Assembly (NCBI RefSeq): GCF_004337985.1
Contig: NC_043740.1
Coordinates: 1,281,080-1,345,079 of the forward strand
Origin: Pyricularia pennisetigena
Taxonomy: Eukaryota; Ascomycota; Sordariomycetes; Magnaporthales; Pyriculariaceae
Direction: 5' to 3'
Length of the DNA: 64,000 bases
How positions within the stretch are numbered: position 1 is the stretch's first letter; every line of letters begins with the position of its first letter. The notes under the pieces were generated by a model, which did no database searches, had not been told where the DNA came from, and saw only the letters and a program-made list of their open reading frames with translations. A program made the position numbers and the translations under genes. Below, piece by piece: positions 1 through 12,714 of this stretch.

Positions 1-3000
1 GTGGGGGGAGGGGGGCAGGTTGCTTGGGTTGTTTCCTGCACTGAGAGAAAGTTTAACATCAAGCCTGAGGTCTGAGGGCATCGTAAACCCATGGGCCTAG
101 GCAGCCGTAGTTTTATCGCCTGTTTCTTGTGTTATTGGCCGGTGATGGTAGTCATTTTGACCCGCGAACAGCCCATGAAAGGACCAGGAAGGATGAAGCA
201 AGAGATCAGAAAGAGAAAAACCCAAAAAAACCCGATCGTCGATGGCATCGGCTTCAGCTTCAGCACGTCCCTCCCTGCCAGATGCAAGCCCTGCAGACTG
301 TAGTTAAGCTGCCGAGTTTAGTAGAGTTTGACGACACTGAGTGTCCCGCTTTTCCAGCCTAGCATAAATGACATGTCACACGTCAAAGTCGCGTGGCAGA
401 AGCCGGCAGAGGACCCGCAGCTTGGATAGTAATAAGCTTGAGCATTGAACGCTGCTGGCCAACAAGGCGCAGAAGCCTCGACAAGTCCATGGGTCATTCG
501 CTCTGGATTCATCTTCGTTTTGTATTATCGTTGACTTCGTTCAACCTGCTCGTCTAGCTTCGTAAGTCAATGCGTACGAACATGCGTGATAATTGCTTTT
601 GGCGGGACGGCAAAGTGTAATGCCACCGAGGGCATCACCATTCTTTTTTCAGGTGGCGAAGCCTGTCGTAGGCAACACAAGGCGTGTATTACATTATATA
701 CGTGCAGTCCAATCTATGGTGCTCCACTTGGTATACCACCATACGGGAGGTCGGCTTCGCACAGATCTTAGTGCTATTATCAAATTAACGACCAAGCTCA
801 TGGCAGGTCAAACCCGTGGACAGCTTGGGTGATTGTAAAGTTGGAACCCCTGCTTCCCACTTCCTCAAACAGCCCCTGTAGGTCGTAGGCCAACTCGGAC
901 CGCTAAAGAAATTAGACGGTTCTGGATGGTGGGCCGCCACAAGAGGCCCACGCTGGCCCGAGCCTGGGGAAGGGCAAGCCACTTCCGTCAACAGGGGGCA
1001 AGTAAACGTCTTGGTGAAACTGAGTTCGATTTCTAGAGAAGCTAACCGGAAGCTGGTAATGGGAACGCAATAAATTGACATGTAATACAAGTTGTTATTT
1101 ATACTTCAATATGCGGGTTGAGTGCCGAGTGTCGCAGCTAGATAACTTGGACCCAGGAGCCTGTCTGCCTGATTTGACGATGAAAATGTTCTGCAGGTCA
1201 ATTCTTACCTGGCACAACATCGTTACATTTAGACTCAAAAACAGTGTTGGAAATCAAATGTAAGTTAAGTGCCTTATGATGGGGATTGATGTCCTGTAGC
1301 GTCTGATGTCGGGAAGCGGCCTGACCCGAAGTTTGGCGCTGGCGTTGGGCCGCCGCCTGCGCCGAAAGCGTTGAAATTGCGATGCTCCGAGAGAAAGATG
1401 TGCAGGGTCCGCGGTGTCACGGGTCTTGGTTCATCTGCTGCCCCCATGCCGGTACAAGGCCCAATCTGGAACACAGAATGCCTGGTTTTGCCCGTCGGGC
1501 AAAAAGGGATTGGGCGGGGGCTCCTCTGGCCCCCTCCACCCCGGACACAGCGCCCGGTCCGATGCAGAAAATGGTAAGCGACAAATTTCCGATGCCATCC
1601 CATCGTGATTTGTGCGTTCAGTGATTATTATGGGGAAATTATGACTGGGCTCGATCGAGCTGGGGTAAGTTGTACATTGCCGCACCGGTATAGACAAACT
1701 GACCTGCAAGGCATCTTTCGAGCGATGTACCGACTTAGTTCTGATATTGGGTTAATTACGTGTAGCTTTTCCTATTTTTATTTGTTTTACTTTTCGCCCC
1801 GTTTTATTCTGCTGGTGGTTGCCCGGTGGGCAGGTATCCAAGTGGCTGACGAGGTAAACGAAACACCAAACCATGATGTATACAATTTTGTCAAAAAAAA
1901 CCAATTTTAACAGCACGCCAATGACAACCGCCTGCCGCAGTTTTATTATTGAAGTTCCAGGGGTCGTACTAAAAGCTAATCACCATAGGCATGAAAAATT
2001 TAGAACTGTCATATCTTATTTTACGCTGTGAATGGGTACCTAGATGTCAAGTCTGTGCAGATTCTGTTCTATCGCTTAATTTGGCAGCCACTTGGTTCCA
2101 GGGTAAACAACGCCCCTTCCTTGGTAAGGTTTGGTGGGCCGTCTAAAATAGGAAGGGAGGTGATTTTCTACGCCACCACATGAATAACGACAGGCAGGTG
2201 CAAGCTAGCAGGAACGGTAATTAGTGTATTCTTTAAGGCTCCTTCTGCTTGCGTGCCCCACGACCGCCACCACCCAGATTGGTTTTTTTTCTTTAAAGAA
2301 AAGAAAAAAAAGGAAAAAAAGAAAAGGAAGAAAAAAAAAAGAGCCTGCGGTCACTCGTTTGAGTAAAAAATCGACAAGCGCAATCCAGAGCTCCAGACTT
2401 GGCAGGAAATTGAAGGGCGATCAATTCCCACCAAGCTCATCCAAGACCAGCGGTGGACTGATGTGGACTCACTCGACTATATAATATCTTTTGGGATTGG
2501 CTATTAAGGTGGGCAGTAATAGGATCGGCAGCTAAACAAATGTAGCGTTGGATTTGCTTCTGCACAAGGTGTGTTTATCGTTGCACGTCTTGGGCTGAAC
2601 CGAACCCACCCCAGGCCCAGGAAGATGCCGAAATCACCAAACCAAACCCTGACTTGATTAGCAAAGAAAGTATGTCACGACTCAGAGCCGACCAACTTTT
2701 TTTGTCCACGGCATCCCACAAACGCATACCACCCTGTCATCTATCCGGCGCAAGCTTCCGGATGTGGAATAAGATTGATGCGAGATCACTTTCTCTCTCA
2801 CTCTTCCAAAAATTCCCCTACTTTTTTTTTATTTCATGTTTTATCAACATGCTTTCAGCTGATCGTACTGCATAACAGTATTGGTGACGATCCCGTTCGA
2901 GGTTCATTTTTAGTAGCTTGAATGTTATGCGCTCACGTGCCCTCAAGGTCAAACACGCACCTCCTTTTTTGGGCTTCTTCGGCTTGTCTGTGGGTTAGGA

Positions 3001-3722
3001 TGCAGTTCCCCTCTCACCCTTGGGGGAGGACGCGTTGTCGATCAGGGCAATCTTCAGCCTCGCATCGTCCTTCCGAAGGCTTGAGGCTATTGCTGTGCCA
3101 GCTCGTGTCAGCCCAGGCTCCCGAACCTCTTAGGGCTGGGTGGCTTGTCGCAACACGACCGTTTTTTCTTCTTTGTTCTCGCCATCCACCTAGCGGTATG
3201 GCAGCTTCCAATGACTGATTGAAGCGTCACCTGAATCGGAAGTCTAAGCTTGGCCAACCTGTCAGGAACATTAGGGTAGGTTCGCGCCGCGTCGGAATGC
3301 TAGGTATAATAATAAATTGGAGAGGGTCAACGCTTTTTTTTTGTCCACGGCCAAAATATTTATCGTACCATTGCCGGCCGACTCGCCGTCACAAGCCACC
3401 CCTACCCCATGTCGGCCGCTAGCGTCCCGTGGCCAGTATTCAGGCACAGCCATTAGAACCAGTTTAATCGTTTGGCTCGAAACACCAGTCACGGTGGGGA
3501 CCGTCTCTCAGGTGCGTTCGTTGAGAGCCCACCCTAGATATCACCCACACACCCAATCCCAGTTCAAACCCTTGTCCACCAGCCCTGTCATGATGGATCA
3601 GGATTACCAGGGCTTGTGTTTTTGGTACGATGGGGTGCACACTCCCAGATTTAACATTCCCGACTCAGCATTACTTCTTTGAGGGCCCCCCCGGTTATTG
3701 GGAATCCCGCCGCGGTGTCTAC

Positions 3723-3768
3723 TGTATGTATGTATGTATGTATGTATGTATGTATGTCTGTCTGTCTG
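3723..3768. repeat. (TGTA)n/(TGTC)n microsatellite
   Basis: About eight copies of TGTA are followed by about three of TGTC. It lies in non-coding DNA 140 bases before the large assembly gap. Confidence 0.9.
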
Positions 3769-3782
3769 GGTTCTTTTCTACT

Positions 3783-3791
3783 CTAGTCTAG
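3783..3791. repeat. CTAGTCTAG motif, first of a dispersed set
   Basis: The same 9-mer or its complement CTAGACTAG also occurs at 11728, 15968, 23713, 38337, 41562, 46737, 47362 and 50829 (start positions). All are outside coding exons. Confidence 0.85.
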
Positions 3792-3905
3792 TGCTTGCTG
3801 CAGATACCTTATCTACCAAAGCTAGTTCCAGTCTCGTTTCTCACTGCCTGCCGGAATTCAGGCCAATGCTGGTTGATACCATTACCTGCCACCTATCCAA
3901 GTACG

Positions 3906-4482
3906 NNNNNNNNNNNNNNNNNNNNNNNNNNNNNNNNNNNNNNNNNNNNNNNNNNNNNNNNNNNNNNNNNNNNNNNNNNNNNNNNNNNNNNNNNNNNNNN
4001 NNNNNNNNNNNNNNNNNNNNNNNNNNNNNNNNNNNNNNNNNNNNNNNNNNNNNNNNNNNNNNNNNNNNNNNNNNNNNNNNNNNNNNNNNNNNNNNNNNNN
4101 NNNNNNNNNNNNNNNNNNNNNNNNNNNNNNNNNNNNNNNNNNNNNNNNNNNNNNNNNNNNNNNNNNNNNNNNNNNNNNNNNNNNNNNNNNNNNNNNNNNN
4201 NNNNNNNNNNNNNNNNNNNNNNNNNNNNNNNNNNNNNNNNNNNNNNNNNNNNNNNNNNNNNNNNNNNNNNNNNNNNNNNNNNNNNNNNNNNNNNNNNNNN
4301 NNNNNNNNNNNNNNNNNNNNNNNNNNNNNNNNNNNNNNNNNNNNNNNNNNNNNNNNNNNNNNNNNNNNNNNNNNNNNNNNNNNNNNNNNNNNNNNNNNNN
4401 NNNNNNNNNNNNNNNNNNNNNNNNNNNNNNNNNNNNNNNNNNNNNNNNNNNNNNNNNNNNNNNNNNNNNNNNNNNNNNNNNN
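3906..4482. other. assembly gap (577 N)
   Basis: A run of N of apparently estimated length. Open frames reported across it are artefacts of reading N as sense codons. Confidence 0.99.
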
Positions 4483-5949
4483 CCCCCACTCCACCTTGGC
4501 CATTGACAGCACTTCGCACGCCCCCCCAAGTCGTGCTGGCCAGGACCGGGCTGTAAACCTCTTTGGGACTTTTCCACTTGTACAGTACCTGTACCTGGCT
4601 GCCGCCATCTGCGTTAGCGTCTCTCCCGAACACTCCGCATTTGACCCAGGATCTGTAGTGGCTCCTGGTTCGGTATTCTCGTCTACACTCTGCCGGGTTC
4701 TTTCAACTCTGCCTCGCTTGTACCTGCTCTGCCGTGTGTGCATTTTGTTCAAATCTTGCCCCATCCCCGCACCCACCTTTTGCATACGCCATTTCTGTGC
4801 TCTCTGTTTCTAACAGTTCTTGAAAGGTTTGCGGCCTCAAGCTAAAACCCATTGAAGATTTGCCGGTGCTGTCCACGGTAAGTGAGTATTCTGTAATTTC
4901 CCCATTCTTTGTAATCTATTGTTGTGTGTGTTTACTTCCCGGCTGTTCAACAAATCTGGAACCTGCCGACCCAAACCGCTGTCTCGGCAAATGCGCCTTG
5001 ATTGGCCATGGTTCTGCCATGATCTTCGACCATTGTTGGCCTTGGATTCCACGAAACTGACTCCCCAAGGAATTTCTGGAACCAGAATCCGTCGACCCAC
5101 CGCCGGCGTACTCGCTGCTTGCTCCTCCTTCTGCGATCGCATGGTGCCGAGCCCAGACACAAGCGGTGATCTTTAGCCCATCTTGCGGGGCGTCCCACTG
5201 GTCTGACGAGCTCTGCAAATAAACCGTTATACTACAGTCGATCGGAGTCAGCAAGATCGAGCTCCAGAGTCGCCAAAGACCCTAGGCGAACCAAAACCAA
5301 AGAGGCGTCACTCAAGCGGCATCAAAAGTCGCACAAGGGAGCCGCCGCATAACACATGACACCAGAACACCAGGACCGGGAAAGTGCTGCAACATTCGCC
5401 CAGAGACTACTGCGGTTGGTCGGATAGAGAAGGCGGGCGGCAGGATTCCTGACCGGGGGAGATTACCGTACTTTGTGCAACGCACCGTCTACAGAAATCT
5501 AAACAACTAGCCGAACCGCCTCGTGGCCAGCACTGTAGCGAGGGGCCGAGATATCAGGTTCTACTCACACATCGGCTTGCCGTTACGCTGCTTATCGAGT
5601 TTTGACGTACATAACAACAGCAAACCAAGCAGCTCGAATCGCCTATGGAAGGTTCTGATGAGCTGAGACGACGAAAAATCCCACACAGCGTTTGTCAACC
5701 TCAGCCGTTCACTCTGAGCCACCGCCAGCCTAGAACCAAACCTCAAGGCTCAAAATCGAGGGTGGAGGCCATTCTAACGCATCTTTGGGTTGTATGAGCA
5801 ATTAGCAACCAGTTTTAAGCGAGAAAGATACGGAATCGCATGCTATCGAACACATAGTGCCTCCGAGTAAATCGAGTTCCCGGGTACGCTGGAGTCGCTC
5901 CCGTACCTGTGGGACGCTCTCGAGGCATCTGGCATAGCGCAGCCTCACA

Positions 5950-8616
5950 ATGGATGCTGCGTTACACAACCCATATGCTCGATCTCCTAACCCCTCCACA
6001 AGGTCCTACGATTCATCGTCGGTGTCGTCCGCAACGTCCCCTAAACCCTCTCTCCATTACGTGGGCGGTCTGATGAACACAAGTGCGCGGCCCAGTGTGG
6101 CCGCCCCTCCACAGCCCATAGGCATCCCATCGTTACCGCCACTGCATCAGACGTCGTTCCAACCGTATACTCCGGCCACAGCAGCCTCCATGATGGGACG
6201 AGACTCACTGCCGTCCAACGAGTCGGTGGCGAGCACGCCAGGTCCGTCCAACGCCCAGCTGCCACTGGGCCCCAGCTCACAGGCGCAGAAGAGAGCATAC
6301 CGCCAACGACGAAAAGATCCGAGCTGCGACGCTTGCCGTGAGCGCAAGGTCAAGTGCGATGCTACCGAGACGACGAGCTGCTCAGAGTGTTCGAGCCGAA
6401 ACGTAAAGTGTCAGTTCACCAAGGAGACCAACAGGCGTATGTCTTCTATCAAGCAGGTGCAGGATCTCGAGAAGCAGCTGGACAAGATCAGGCGGGAAAA
6501 CAGCACCCTGCGTCGGATGCTGCAGGACCGGGATGGAGGTCCTGGCGGTATGGACTTGGATGCCGAAGGCGGCGAGGCCCAGTCGTTGCAGGCCCAAATA
6601 CCCGAAATCGGAACGATACCAAAGCCAAAAAAGAGGCCACCGCCAATGCCCGAGCTCGGCAGGACGAGACCAACCATTCTTGCCTCCTCCAAAGGAATCT
6701 TCAAGACGCCAGCACACTACCGCTCATCACAATCTTCACGAGCGTCGTTTTTCGACCCTCCACGACCCGAATTACCTCAGCGCAAGGCGGCAGATCAGAT
6801 TTTGAACGCCTACTACGCTTCTATACACACGACATTTCCCATGATTCACTGGCCCACTTTTCAACAGTCGGTTGATGAGCTCTACCGGCCCGGCGGATTG
6901 CAAGCAGCAAAGCCATCTTTGCTGTCCTGCTTCTTCACAGTCTTGGCCGTCGGCAGTCTCTTCTCGCCCGATTCTCATCGATCGAATCTGGCTTGCGAGC
7001 TCGCCGACGCAGCACGGAAAGTGATAGATCCGTGGACAAACGAATATGAACTCGACCACGTGCGGACTCTTGCACTCATGGCGATGCTACTTTACGAGAT
7101 GAACTTGAAATCCGTCGCATGGACCTGGGTCGGGTCCGCGGTCAGGATGGCCCAGGACATGGGCTTGCACGCCGACTTGGGATCTTGGACCATGCTAGAG
7201 GGCGAAATGCGTCGAAGGGTCTGGTGGACGGTCTACGTTTTGGAACAGAGCATGTCTGTAGAGATTGGCCGGCGGACCATGATCGATGATAGCGACTGCG
7301 ACGTGCCTCTGCCTGCCGCCGTTGACGATCACTATGTTCATACCAACGAAATTCGAGTGCCTCCGGGGCAAGACCCACTAACACATACCTTCATACCAGT
7401 TATCAACGTCGTACGCTCATACTCGGCGCTGGGGAAAGCACTCAGCGCCCCAACCCTAACGTCGACGCACCTGTCGACTTTCGATCAGCACTTCGCCTCA
7501 TGTCTGAGGGCCTTTCCCGCACCCTGCGACCTGGCGAACCAAAACGTGGCCCTGTCCCCACACTACCTAAACCCCTTGGCATACCTCTATAGCGCTAGAA
7601 TGCTCCTCCACCGCCACAACCTCTCTCCCATCTGCCCCCCGGAAGCCCGAAGAACCGCCATCGAAATGTGCACACTCACCGGGATCGACACGGCAGCCTC
7701 GGTGGCACGTACGCCTCCAACATTACACGACACGGCGAGTGCGATTCTGACGGTTCACCTCTTCCGCTGCGCCCTGTTCCTCAGCTTCACGGGCTATCTC
7801 GACGAGGCCATCATATGCACCCGAGCACTGACGGCCATCAGCTCGCGACGTGACGTGGCCATTCCCTGCGGGAGATATATGGCCATGTTCCTGTCCAAAC
7901 TCACCGCCAAGCGATCCGAGTACGCCGACTACCTTGTACGCTCCACCACCTCCCCAGGCCCTCAGCACCACCACTCCCCCTACAGCCAACCTCCACCACG
8001 ACCAGACCCCAGCCAGCTTCGCGAGATGCTCCTCTGCGACGAAGAACTCCTGGTGCTCGTGGGTGCAGACCTGCAAGCCGACGCGAACGTGGCTTGGGTC
8101 TGGGAACCGAGCGGCGACCCCGAGTCCTCCGCCAAGGCGACCGCAGCCTCGGGGTTTACCAGCAGGTCGGCAGCCGGGACCGCCACTACCGCCGGAGGCA
8201 GAAGCAACCTCTTCAGCGTCGAATACCGCGTTGGTCTGACGGAGGATGAGAGCCGGGACTGGGGCGGCTGGGAGCGGGTCGACGCCATGATCAGGGCTCT
8301 AGGAGAGGCTCCCCAGCCGCTGCAGGTGGCCGCACCGGCGCCCGCAGGGCCTGTTCTCCACCCGCAACAACACCAGGCCATGTCGGGCGGCACGCTGCCG
8401 CCGCTGCAGGCGTGGCAACCGCCGCCGCCGCCGCCAGCACACCAAGCTGTGCTGCCACCAGTCAAGGTGGAGCACGGCGCCGTGGCTCCACGGTCCGGAC
8501 TGAGTCCCGGGTCCGCCGCGGGGCCTGCGGGCGAGGGCAGTGTCACGGGGAGCCCGTCGGTGGGATCGGCAAAGAGCAAGAGCCAATCGAGGATCAGCAT
8601 TGCAAACATTATATAA
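5950..8616 (+). CDS. Zn2Cys6 (fungal C6) transcription factor
   Basis: An uninterrupted 888-residue frame encodes a nuclear DNA-binding regulator. Residues 126-154 form the binuclear zinc cluster, with Cys at 126, 129, 136, 144, 147 and 154 (spacing 2-6-7-2-6). A basic run (KRAYRQRRK) precedes it and a short coiled-coil linker follows (about 165-195), the usual dimerisation arrangement. From about residue 285 to 560 it shows the fungal-specific middle homology domain, with the [18 protein letters not shown] stretch and an RRRVWWTVY segment. The N-terminal 120 residues and the C-terminal tail are low-complexity Ser, Pro, Ala and Gln, as in activation domains. The start is the first in-frame ATG ahead of the cluster and no intron is needed. 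It converges on glutamate decarboxylase. The family is clear, but I do not recognise the specific orthologue or its target genes. Confidence 0.93.
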   Translation: MDAALHNPYARSPNPSTRSYDSSSVSSATSPKPSLHYVGGLMNTSARPSVAAPPQPIGIPSLPPLHQTSFQPYTPATAASMMGRDSLPSNESVASTPGPSNAQLPLGPSSQAQKRAYRQRRKDPSCDACRERKVKCDATETTSCSECSSRNVKCQFTKETNRRMSSIKQVQDLEKQLDKIRRENSTLRRMLQDRDGGPGGMDLDAEGGEAQSLQAQIPEIGTIPKPKKRPPPMPELGRTRPTILASSKGIFKTPAHYRSSQSSRASFFDPPRPELPQRKAADQILNAYYASIHTTFPMIHWPTFQQSVDELYRPGGLQAAKPSLLSCFFTVLAVGSLFSPDSHRSNLACELADAARKVIDPWTNEYELDHVRTLALMAMLLYEMNLKSVAWTWVGSAVRMAQDMGLHADLGSWTMLEGEMRRRVWWTVYVLEQSMSVEIGRRTMIDDSDCDVPLPAAVDDHYVHTNEIRVPPGQDPLTHTFIPVINVVRSYSALGKALSAPTLTSTHLSTFDQHFASCLRAFPAPCDLANQNVALSPHYLNPLAYLYSARMLLHRHNLSPICPPEARRTAIEMCTLTGIDTAASVARTPPTLHDTASAILTVHLFRCALFLSFTGYLDEAIICTRALTAISSRRDVAIPCGRYMAMFLSKLTAKRSEYADYLVRSTTSPGPQHHHSPYSQPPPRPDPSQLREMLLCDEELLVLVGADLQADANVAWVWEPSGDPESSAKATAASGFTSRSAAGTATTAGGRSNLFSVEYRVGLTEDESRDWGGWERVDAMIRALGEAPQPLQVAAPAPAGPVLHPQQHQAMSGGTLPPLQAWQPPPPPPAHQAVLPPVKVEHGAVAPRSGLSPGSAAGPAGEGSVTGSPSVGSAKSKSQSRISIANII

Positions 8617-9613
8617 GCCTTGCCTTACCTTGGGAGCTTTGACGGTGTATACCCAAGGTTTTTGATTTCCAGAGCTTTTGGCAGTTGACACTCGTCTGTA
8701 TTGTGGGTGGGAGAGTAATACAAAATGGGGGGAAAGACGAGAGAAAAGAAAACACCATGACTTGAGATGTGGGGAACTAGTGGTGATTAGCTCCCATTCT
8801 CTGTCTAACCCTCTTCTACTTAATTCTATCTGTTGTCCAGTTGTTTAGCGCGAGATTCCCCCTCCTTTCCGGATACTTGTAGCTGGAAGACGTTGTGCTC
8901 GCGGCGTTTCTGTCCTTTGGTCAAGCCGGGATTGGGCATAACCTGTCTTTTGGCTCCTTTATTGAAATCTTTGTTTTTGACATTTTCAATCACATTTGGC
9001 CCTGCACGTGTGACGAGACGGGCGTTACAACTGTGTTCTAAATTACGTTTATAGGATATATACCCAAACTCACGGCATGAATGTACGGCAAGGCTGGTCT
9101 TGCCATTCTACAGCCAAGATCGAAAAGGCTGCATTAGGAAAGTCAAGTGAGTGGGTCAACAAGATGGGTGAAAAAAACAATTAGAATCGTTTCAACGTTT
9201 GGAGGCGGACCCGAGAGTATTTGTTTGTCGAGACAACTGGTCTGGGAACTGGTCGTCAGTCGCGGATCGTGCAGATGTTCACTGCCATAACCGCCATCAC
9301 TAATACGACGTTTGTACAATTCAGTAACCAATTGGGTTATTCTTCTATTCTACTTCCATTGGGAGAAAGAGCCACAGACGAAGGATTTCTACGCTCAACA
9401 AGTCTGATAATGTGGACTCACTCTAGGCAAACCCAGTCGGGTTGACTGGCGATCGTAGAGAGACCGAAAGTCCATGGCAAAGTAGCACAAGGTCTATTGA
9501 CGTTTTATTGGATCAAGGACCAAGACTTTAGCTTCTAGCGCGCGGCATCGACACCCAAGACATATGTAAGCCGACCGTAGTGTTGAGAATCCCACCTCTC
9601 TCCAGAAGCCCCA
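8617..9613. other. convergent intergenic region
   Basis: This is shared 3' space between the transcription factor (+) and glutamate decarboxylase (-). It should hold both 3' UTRs. It is T-rich after 8640, and I see no further coding evidence. Confidence 0.6.
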
Positions 9614-11451
9614 CTAGCAAACTGCATGTGTCTTGCCGTGCTTTCCTTGCAACGAATGCTTCTCTTTCTGTGGTGCGGGGGGGTTCCCGTGAGAAATTAG
9701 TACTTGATTTGGCTTCAAAGAAATTCAATTGACCTCTGCATGTGCTTGCTTACCCTGAACTTTGGATGGTTGTGCGAGGCCTTCCCGCTATGCGTTCCAT
9801 GCTTGTGGATGACATCCTGGTGCCTCTCGAGCTCCTTCTTGTCCATCTCGTTGAGCAACTCCAGGCTCAACTTTATGTCGGCAATCAACGCATCGCATCG
9901 GTTGCGCGTAAAATCCTCCCTGACCACGACGCGCAACATCTTGAGGTTGTCGGTGTGCGGCGCCATTGTGTACGCGGGAACGACCCAGCCCCTGACCCTG
10001 AGCTGGTGAGCAATTGCAAACTCATCGTAGACCCTGTCCTTGTCTGGGTTCAACCGGAAAGCCACCAGCGGCAGGCCCTCTCCGGACTTTTTGGACATGA
10101 TGCCAAACCCCAGCGCCTCAAGGCTGTCGGACAGGTAATCGGCCGTACGGGTCAAGTTCGACATGATGGCACGGTATCCATGCTTGCCGAGACGAATCAG
10201 CTGGTAGTACTGTCCAATGACCTGAGAGGCACCTTTGCTGAAGTTGAGCGTGAAGGATGCCTGGTCGGCGCCGAGGTAGTTGATATTGAAGACGAGCTCC
10301 TGGGGCAGGAACTCGGCCGAGCGCCAGACCACCCAGCCCACACCGGGATAAACGAGGCCGTACTTGTGCCCGGACACGTTGATGGACACGACGCGGTCGC
10401 AGCGAAAGTCCCACTCCAGGTCTGGAACAACGAAAGGGGCGACGAAGCCACCGCTGGCGGCGTCGACGTGAATCGGGGTCTCGAGCCCGCGCTCGTTGAG
10501 CAGGTCATTGACGGCGCGAACATCCTCGTACTCGCCAGTGTACGTCGTCCCTAAAATGACGCAAATACCGATGGTGTTCTCGTCCACCAGGTCGACCGTC
10601 TCCGTGGGATCAATGACGTAGCGGTCCGGGGAGCAATAAACGAGCTTCTCCTCGACCTCAAAGTAGCGAGTGGCCTTCTCCCAGCACACCTGGACAGCGC
10701 TGCTCATGATCAGGTTTGGCTTGTCGACGGGCTTACCCTCAGCCAGGCGCTTGTTCTTCCAGCGCTTCTTCATGGCCAAGACGGCGAGCATGATGGCCTC
10801 GGAGCTTCCCACACAGCTGGTTCCGACTGCGCCGACTCCCTCGCCGGCTCCGATTGGAGCATTAAAAAGGCGTCCTATCATGGCGACACATCTGTTCTGG
10901 ATGTCGGCCGACTGGGGGTACTCTTCGTAATCAATAAAGTTTTTGGAGAAAGAGTCGGCCATGAGCTTCTCGGCTTCCTCTTCCTGCGGGTGGGGAGGGT
11001 ATTGTCAGCTTGCATGTCTTGGCAGGGGTCAAAAGATGTGGAAAGAGGGGTGGGTAGGTAGGTAGGTAGGTAGGTAGGTAGGACAAGATCAACTGCGCAC
11101 CATGTAAGTCGTCACAAACGAAGCTAAGCTACAGGTTTCGGCATTCAACAATTAGCTTTCAAGCAGCAACAACCACAGGAACTCATGCAGGCAGCTTTGA
11201 GGCACTGACTTGAGCATCGGGTTACCGTCCAAGCTGAGCTCGTCCTTGATCATGCGATATGCAACCTCCTTGGGCATCTCGTGTTCTGGCATCTCGTGCT
11301 TCGGCAGATCATCAATGGCAAAGCGAGAGCCGTAGACCGACGTGGTAAACTTGTCGTCGTCATTGACAAGCTGTAGATGGACCTTCTTGACATCACTGAC
11401 GATTTTGTCCTCAGCCTCCTCCTTTGCGGGGATTGACGTGAGGTGAACCAT
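9614..11451 (-). CDS. GAD: glutamate decarboxylase
   Basis: The enzyme is PLP-dependent and converts L-glutamate to GABA and CO2 in the cytosol, feeding the GABA shunt. Four exons read on the minus strand: 11451-11210, 11128-11101, 10983-9754 and 9667-9614, giving 517 residues. The second exon is only 28 bp and restores the conserved [10 protein letters not shown] stretch; the last restores the C-terminal GKTHAVC end. Group II decarboxylase landmarks include HVDAASGGF and the PLP-binding SGHKYG, with Lys297 at 10363-10365. The start at 11451 gives MVHL, the usual fungal GAD beginning; the frame stays open upstream but that part is probably leader. Introns are 81, 117 and 86 bp, and the second contains a TAGG microsatellite. 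Family conservation supports every junction. Confidence 0.96.
11055..11082. repeat. (TAGG)7 microsatellite in GAD intron 2
   Basis: Seven perfect TAGG copies lie inside the second intron of glutamate decarboxylase (10984-11100). On the coding strand it reads CCTA repeats, pyrimidine-rich DNA ahead of the acceptor. Confidence 0.95.
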
Positions 11452-12572
11452 GTTGGCAGCGAGGATGGCAAGCGTATGGGAAAGGCTCTCGAGAGCGTAG
11501 GAACTGGAAACGACTCTGCAAAAAGTCGTGAGGTGTGAGCGGTTGGAAGGACCTTCTTTTTTTCTTTTTTCAACGTCTTTTAGGTAAAAAAATGTAAAAT
11601 GGAGATGCGAGTCGATGCCAAGCATCCCGTCGTTGGAGCTTTATGGTGGTGGGTTGCTAGGGAGGGTAGGATGGTGGAAGCTCACCCCAGGAAGCGTCGT
11701 CATCGATTGCCCTAATCTAGCCTAATTCTAGACTAGGCCGTGTCAGACAAATCGCGGTTAAGAGCTACAGGAGATCCTTTTCTTGGAGCTTTGCTTGTCA
11801 AGGGACTCACCTCCTGCCGCCAACAAAAGCGGTCAGCTCAACAATAACGTCGTCTGATTGATGCATCATGAACGCTGCAAGCTCATGCATGCAGCCCAGG
11901 TAGGTGCGGAACTGTCAGACGAAATCGAGAGGGGTGGCCAATGGGGTCAGACCCGGGACGGAAGTTGCACCAGCTGTTGAGCACTGAAGGGGTTCGCGTT
12001 AGTTGTCTGCAGAGCACTACTGGCTTCCCGTTGTCAACATGGAACTGCTTGAATTCATGACCAAGTGGGGGGGTTTGATTCACACTCGCACAGCTTGGAT
12101 ACGCCAGTGGAGGTAAAAGAGTGACTTGATTAAATTTCCGCCCGATCCCTCGAGCCCATATCGATCGCTCTAGGTATCATGGCGCAAATGGTTTTTCTCT
12201 GGCATTTCCAACATGAAATCATCGACATGGGTACGTACTCGTTTGAAGAACGAAAATAAAAAAGAGGAAGAGGAGAGCAAGAGTTGCTCCTGGCGCTCTA
12301 GACCGGAGGTGCTCCATCCAATGCGGGGGCGGGCCGCGGTGCCACCCATTCAACGCCATGGTGTCAGAGACGTGAAAGCTTGTTTTTCTTAGGGTCTACA
12401 GTACAGAGTACAGTTAGGTACGGACAGACCAGTACCGCATGGCCCCCTGTCTAGTCAAAGCGGTTGCGTCACCACACAAAGTACCACGCACCAGGGTCAT
12501 TACTGATATATCCAATAACATCTTCAAGGCTGCACGTGTTCCAGATGCATCCATGAATAATTGTATGCGTGT

Positions 12573-12604
<32 letters not shown>

Positions 12605-12714
12605 CTCGTCGTGCTTATCTACCCATCGCTGCGTTCCTAGAGATCCAAATTTCATGCCCAAAGATATCATAATGACTGTGAAGTGAAGCCTCGTCAGCTC
12701 CCACGGCCCCTTCT
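11452..12714. other. GAD upstream region and 3' space of the next gene
   Basis: This holds the promoter and leader of glutamate decarboxylase and the 3' end of the coiled-coil hypothetical gene. A CTAGACTAG motif is at 11728-11736 and a 31-base T run at 12574-12604. No coding frame here is supported. Confidence 0.6.
12574..12604. repeat. poly(T) tract, 31 bases
   Basis: An uninterrupted T run about 110 bases downstream of the stop of the minus-strand coiled-coil gene. It would be a poly(A) run on that gene's sense strand. Confidence 0.95.

Larger units (their letters stand above)
1..5949. other. gene-free region upstream of the Zn2Cys6 factor
   Basis: No reading frame here has a recognisable domain, credible codon use or a convincing splice chain; the frames are short and overlap on both strands. 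The stretch holds A/T homopolymer patches (near 2281-2340), a TATG/TCTG microsatellite and a 577-base assembly gap. The part nearest 5950 presumably contains the promoter and leader of the transcription factor. I see nothing else I can support. Confidence 0.6.

Noticed and set aside
1274..1603. 109-codon Gly/Pro/Arg-rich frame
   Set aside because: It overlaps equally long frames on the other strand in GC-rich DNA and has no domain or signal peptide.
3698..4813. Long frames across the 577-base gap
   Set aside because: They exist only because N is read as open sequence; no sequence-supported exon is on either side.
9742..10554. 270-codon plus-strand frame over glutamate decarboxylase
   Set aside because: It is a shadow on the opposite strand of a conserved enzyme gene and has no domain.
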